Of a stretch of DNA of 9,568 bases, positions 6,732-9,568 are shown piece by piece. The position numbers and the translations under genes are program-made. Numbering within the stretch: the first letter of the stretch is position 1; every line of letters starts with the position of its first letter. This DNA comes from Campylobacteraceae bacterium (lineage in GTDB: Bacteria > Campylobacterota > Campylobacteria > Campylobacterales > Sulfurovaceae), in assembly GCA_027056615.1 (NCBI GenBank), contig JALUKJ010000252.1, forward strand, positions 1 through 9,568. The letters are read 5' to 3'. Under the pieces are notes generated by a model, which did no database searches, had not been told where the DNA came from, and saw only the letters and a program-made list of their open reading frames with translations.

Positions 6732-6894
6732 AATGCCATTGAATTAAGGAATCAATGTCTGAAATCTGTAGGTTCGATTTTATCGAACGTCAAAACCAAA
6801 TACCATAAATAAAACGATATTTATAGAAATTGAATTTTAATATCACGTTCGATGAAATCGAACCTACAGTATTTGGGCTTAATTCATTGGCATT
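6732..6894. mobile_element. MITE-like palindromic element, 163 bp
   Basis: The ends are inverted repeats: AATGCCATTGAATTAAG (6732-6748) matches the reverse complement of 6878-6894 at 16 of 17 positions. Inside them a second pair of 25-base arms (6766-6790 and 6845-6869) matches at 24 of 25. Each inner arm is itself a small palindrome, GTTCGAT-3 nt-ATCGAAC (6772-6788 and 6847-6863), so the element can fold as one long hairpin or with side arms. A further stem, ATAAAT/ATTTAT (6805-6810 and 6819-6824), closes the tip. There is no coding capacity. The mismatches and unequal arm spacers (17 versus 8 bases) show some decay. No clear target duplication is visible. It lies between the convergent ends of the transpeptidase gene and infC and could also act as a bidirectional terminator. 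Confidence 0.7.
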
Positions 6895-6966
6895 GGTCTA
6901 AACACACCGTTTCCGAAAATTAAATATTGCATATACCGAACCGACGGATTTAGCCGTTAATTTAAG

Positions 6967-7518
6967 TTACTTCTTTTTAGGTGTTACATACATATTAACG
7001 TAACGACCGTCACGTTTTGCACCTTGTTCTAGTACTCCGACATCTTCAAGCATAGGCCATACACGGTTAAGAACATCAACACCCCATTCAGGGTTTGCCA
7101 TCTCTCTACCACGTAAGAAGACTCTTAGTTTTACATGTTTTCCAGCTTCTAAAAACTCTCGTGCATGTTTAACTTTGTAGGCAATGTCACCATCGGCAAT
7201 TTTACAAGAGAATTTAACCTCTTTTACATCAATGATTTTTTGGTTCTTTCGTGCCTCTTTTTTCTTCTTTTCTTGCTCATACTTAAACTTACCGTAGTCC
7301 ATAATCTTGGCAACAGGAGGTTTCGCATTGGGAGACACAAGAACTAAATCTAGTCCTTTACTATCTGCGATTTGAAGTGCTTCATCACGAGAAATTATTC
7401 CCATTTGTTCACCCTCGTCACCTAAAACTCGGAGTTCTCTATCACGAATCTTATCATTCATAATAGTGTCATCTGGCTTTTTTCTACCTCTGTTGTTTCT
7501 GTTGTTTTGTCTACTCAA
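6967..7518 (-). CDS. infC: Translation initiation factor IF-3
   Basis: IF-3 binds the 30S subunit, prevents early joining of the 50S subunit and checks the initiator tRNA and start codon. The 183-residue product has the N-terminal domain from about residue 20 (NDKIRDRELRVLGDEGEQMG, then LVLVSPNAKPPVAKIMDYGK), the Lys-rich linker EQEKKKKEARKNQK (81-94), and the C-terminal domain (VKEVKFSCKI to the end, with HVKLRVFLRGREM). Length and motifs are typical. The only start in frame before the domain, apart from Met20, is TTG at 7516-7518; it overlaps the thrS stop (TTGA) and has AAGG at 7525-7528 six bases upstream. Upstream of TTG, one codon away, is an in-frame TAA. The first 19 residues are Asn/Arg-rich and would be lost if Met20 were the start. 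rpmI and rplT, which follow infC in many bacteria, are not here. Confidence 0.95.
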   Translation of the reverse strand: MSRQNNRNNRGRKKPDDTIMNDKIRDRELRVLGDEGEQMGIISRDEALQIADSKGLDLVLVSPNAKPPVAKIMDYGKFKYEQEKKKKEARKNQKIIDVKEVKFSCKIADGDIAYKVKHAREFLEAGKHVKLRVFLRGREMANPEWGVDVLNRVWPMLEDVGVLEQGAKRDGRYVNMYVTPKKK

Positions 7519-9329
7519 ATTTTACCTTCGTTAAGTTGTTGAGATAATTTTACCATAAATTCATCAAAAGAAAGATTATATTGCTCTTTTGCTCTTCTAT
7601 CACGTATTGCAACACTGTTATTTTCAACCTCTTCATCACCTACAATAACCACATAAGGAACTCTCTGTTTCTCTGCTGTTCTAATTCTTTTGTTAAGTGA
7701 ATCATTTTTATCAAAAATTTCACAATCAATATCAAGGTCAATAAGTTGATTTTTAAGCTCTTTTGCATAGGCTACATGACTCTCTGAAATTGGTACAAAA
7801 ATAATCTGAGTAGGTGCAATAAAGAGTGGAAACTCTCCAGCGTAGTGTTCGGTTAAAATCCCAATAAAACGCTCAAATGAACCTAAAATAGCACGGTGAA
7901 TCATAACAGGAGTATGACGATCATTGTCTTCACCTACATACTCTACATTAAAACGTTCAGGCAGGTTAAAGTCAACCTGTACAGTTCCACACTGCCACTT
8001 TCGTCCAATGGCATCTGTAATTTTAATATCAATTTTTGGTCCATAAAATGCACCACCACCCTCATCAATAGTAAATGGTAGATTATTTTCATTAAGAGCA
8101 TCTTTAAGTCCTTGTGTTGCAAGTTCCCAAACATCATCATCTCCAATTGCCTTTTGGGGTTTAGTTGCTACCTCCATGCTGTATTCAAACCCAAAGAGTT
8201 TCATAACAGAATCAACAAACTCAACAATATCAATTACTTCACTAGCAATTTGCTCTGGAGTACAGAAGATATGAGCATCATCTTGTGTAAACTCTCTTAC
8301 TCTTAAAAGACCATGCAATACACCTGACTTTTCATGACGGTGAACTACACCATACTCATAATATTTAAGAGGTAAATCACGGTAAGATTTTCCACTTTGT
8401 TTAAAAATCTGAATATGACCAATACAGTTCATAGGCTTAATCCCATACTCCTGTTCGTCAATAGTAGTAAGGTACATATTTTCACCATAACAAGCATAGT
8501 GACCAGAGGTTCGCCACATATCAGCTTTTAAAATCTCTGGACCTCGTACAGGTTCATAACCTCTTTTTCGGTGAGCTTTGTGTAAAATGTTCTCTAGTTT
8601 ATAACGTAGGCGTGAACCTTTTGGCATCCAAAATGGTAATCCTGCTCCACTCTCTTCATTGAACATAAAGAGTTCCATCTCTGCCCCAATCTTTCTGTGG
8701 TCACGTTTTTTAGCCTCTTCCATCATTTTGATATAATCTTTTAGTGACTCTTTGTCAGCAAAAGCAATCCCATAGATACGAGTCAACATCTCTTTTGTCT
8801 CATCACCACCAAGGTAAGCACCTGCTACACGTGTAAGTTTAAAGTTGTGTAAAAATCTAAGAGCAGGAACATGAGGTCCTTGACAGAGGTCTTCAAAATC
8901 ACCTTGTTTATAGATAAAGACCACTTCATCAGGAATTCTTGTAAGTACTGCTTGTTTTAAATCATCATTAGTAAACTTTTCAATAGCCTCCTCTTTAGTT
9001 ATCTCATACTTTTCAATTTTGTACTTCTTCTTGATGAGTTCTTTCATCTTCTTTTCGATTTTCTTTAAATCTTCTTCACCAATCTTCTCATCAACTTTAA
9101 AATCATAATAGAACCCTTCATCTACAGTTGGTCCTACAAAAAACTTAGCATTGGTATAAAGCTCTGTAATAGCTTGTGCCATAAGGTGTGCTGTAGAGTG
9201 TCTAATAATCTCTAATGCTTCAGGTGAGTTATCATACTCAATCGCTTGTGCCTCAATATTTTCATCTGCACTCTGTGTATCTATAATATTTCCAAGGTTA
9301 TCAATATAACCAATTAAATTTTCACTCAA
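7515..9329 (-). CDS. thrS: Threonyl-tRNA synthetase
   Basis: ThrRS charges tRNA-Thr with threonine and edits Ser-tRNA-Thr. The 604-residue product has the editing domain from about residue 40 (HSTAHLMAQA at 44-53 with the His pair His44 and His48, and the later LCQGPHVP at 148-155), and a class II catalytic core (MNCIGH at 300-305, VVHRHEKSGVLHGLLRVREFTQDDAH in motif 2, HRAILGSFERFIG in motif 3). The zinc ligands are Cys302, His353 and His478. The anticodon-binding domain starts near 503. The N-terminus has about 43 residues before the editing domain, against about 72 in the 642-residue E. coli enzyme, so a complete TGS domain is missing; Campylobacter ThrRS looks similar from memory. The start is TTG at 9327-9329 with AAAGG at 9336-9340. 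The stop overlaps the infC start. A leader hairpin precedes the ribosome site. Confidence 0.97.
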   Translation of the reverse strand: MSENLIGYIDNLGNIIDTQSADENIEAQAIEYDNSPEALEIIRHSTAHLMAQAITELYTNAKFFVGPTVDEGFYYDFKVDEKIGEEDLKKIEKKMKELIKKKYKIEKYEITKEEAIEKFTNDDLKQAVLTRIPDEVVFIYKQGDFEDLCQGPHVPALRFLHNFKLTRVAGAYLGGDETKEMLTRIYGIAFADKESLKDYIKMMEEAKKRDHRKIGAEMELFMFNEESGAGLPFWMPKGSRLRYKLENILHKAHRKRGYEPVRGPEILKADMWRTSGHYACYGENMYLTTIDEQEYGIKPMNCIGHIQIFKQSGKSYRDLPLKYYEYGVVHRHEKSGVLHGLLRVREFTQDDAHIFCTPEQIASEVIDIVEFVDSVMKLFGFEYSMEVATKPQKAIGDDDVWELATQGLKDALNENNLPFTIDEGGGAFYGPKIDIKITDAIGRKWQCGTVQVDFNLPERFNVEYVGEDNDRHTPVMIHRAILGSFERFIGILTEHYAGEFPLFIAPTQIIFVPISESHVAYAKELKNQLIDLDIDCEIFDKNDSLNKRIRTAEKQRVPYVVIVGDEEVENNSVAIRDRRAKEQYNLSFDEFMVKLSQQLNEGKI

Positions 9330-9335
9330 AATTAA

Positions 9336-9368
9336 CCTTTTTATCTTCCATAATACGTAATGGAAGAT
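9336..9368 (-). promoter_or_regulatory. thrS leader hairpin abutting the ribosome-binding site
   Basis: In the thrS mRNA, AUCUUCCAU (9360-9368) pairs perfectly with AUGGAAGAU (9343-9351), with an 8-base loop UACGUAUU (9352-9359). Two more outer pairs are possible. The Shine-Dalgarno run AAAAAGG (9336-9342) starts at the base after the stem. The loop contains CGU (9355-9357), a threonine anticodon triplet, followed by A as in tRNA. In E. coli ThrRS binds an anticodon-like hairpin just before its own ribosome site and represses translation; the position here agrees. The base before CGU is A rather than the tRNA's U33. On the plus strand the same hairpin is followed by TTTTTT, but no gene ends there. 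Confidence 0.5.
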
Positions 9369-9380
9369 GATTTTTTAATG

Positions 9381-9395
9381 GAGATATTATATCTC
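9381..9395 (-). promoter_or_regulatory. thrS promoter -10 inside a palindrome
   Basis: Read on the minus strand, GAGATATAATATCTC is a 7-1-7 palindrome that contains a perfect TATAAT (9386-9391). Transcription would start near 9379 and give a leader of about 50 bases holding the hairpin. No convincing -35 is present. The symmetry may mark a repressor site over the -10, or be coincidence, as TATA is itself symmetric. Confidence 0.45.
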
Positions 9396-9446
9396 TTTAG
9401 ACTTAATCAAAATAAAAAATATATTTATCTAAATTACTACTTTTAC

Positions 9447-9468
9447 TATAATTAAGTTAGGTTATAAT
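9447..9468 (+). promoter_or_regulatory. Two -10 boxes for the right-end gene
   Basis: TATAAT occurs twice on the plus strand, at 9447-9452 and 9463-9468, upstream of the ATG at 9503. The second would give a leader of about 28 bases. Neither has a clear -35. Confidence 0.4.
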
Positions 9469-9502
9469 ATAATTATTAATATATAAAATTAAGGATTAAT
9501 AA

Positions 9503-9568
9503 ATGTTTCATGTTTTTAAAAAAGTAGTAGTTTTAATAAATGATATTGAGAAGATAGATGATTTGCTT
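9503..9568 (+). CDS. Unidentified protein, 5' end only
   Basis: An ATG with AAGGA (9491-9495) seven bases upstream opens a frame that runs without a stop to the window end, giving 22 residues (MFHVFKKVVVLINDIEKIDDLL). The ribosome site and the TATAAT boxes before it support a real gene, transcribed away from thrS. The start has a short hydrophobic strand (VVVLI), as in many small alpha/beta cytoplasmic domains, but 22 residues are too few to name a family. Confidence 0.65.
   Translation, partial: MFHVFKKVVVLINDIEKIDDLL

Noticed and set aside
6941..6957. ACGG/CCGT hairpin as the infC terminator
   Set aside because: Four base pairs and no T run on the minus strand. The nearby palindromic element is a stronger candidate for stopping transcription.
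7896..8306. Plus- and minus-strand open frames inside thrS (7896-8081, 7943-8146, 8112-8306)
   Set aside because: They lie in other frames of a strongly conserved gene, have no ribosome sites and no family resemblance.
9343..9377. Rho-independent terminator on the plus strand (hairpin followed by TTTTTT)
   Set aside because: No plus-strand gene ends before it; everything from 6967 to 9329 is on the minus strand. The leader-hairpin reading for thrS explains it better.
1..9568. CRISPR array, tRNA or rRNA genes, toxin-antitoxin or defence system
   Set aside because: No regularly spaced repeats, no tRNA cloverleaf or rRNA segment, and no gene of these families was seen on either strand.

Overview
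The window is AT-rich and reads as a chromosomal segment of a Campylobacterota (epsilonproteobacterial) species. The threonyl-tRNA synthetase lacks most of the TGS domain and, from memory, resembles the Campylobacter and Helicobacter enzymes. The short RarA, the thrS-infC pair without rpmI-rplT behind it, and promoters made mostly of a TATAAT -10 box fit the same group. A sulfur-oxidising genus is possible, but the sequence does not settle the genus.

Layout. Positions 1-351 hold no intact gene, but contain hairpins and an orphan promoter with a Fur-box-like site. This runs into a decayed 3' fragment of a UDP-sugar 4-epimerase gene (352-851). A predicted outer-membrane beta-barrel protein follows on the minus strand (1061-1984). 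Next comes a probable minus-strand operon read in the order yeiH (4421-5485), rluB-like pseudouridine synthase (3438-4376) and rarA (2260-3435). Diverging from yeiH, a plus-strand pair, coaE (5603-6193) and an exported L,D-transpeptidase (6193-6693), overlaps by one base. A 163-bp MITE-like palindromic element (6732-6894) lies in the convergent gap. After it come infC (6967-7518) and thrS (7515-9329) on the minus strand, and finally the first 22 codons of an unidentified plus-strand gene.

How it fits together. Most genes are housekeeping: tRNA charging, translation initiation, rRNA modification, replication-fork maintenance, CoA synthesis and envelope work. No defence or other large novel system is visible. 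The interest lies in small regulatory structures. The thrS leader carries a hairpin directly against the Shine-Dalgarno sequence, with CGU, a threonine anticodon triplet, in its loop, which recalls the E. coli thrS operator. thrS and infC share nearly the same initiation site (AAGG, 6 nt, TTG AGT), and infC begins inside the thrS stop codon. The rluB start codon sits in a perfect 13-bp hairpin arm. Four of the eight intact genes start with GTG or TTG.
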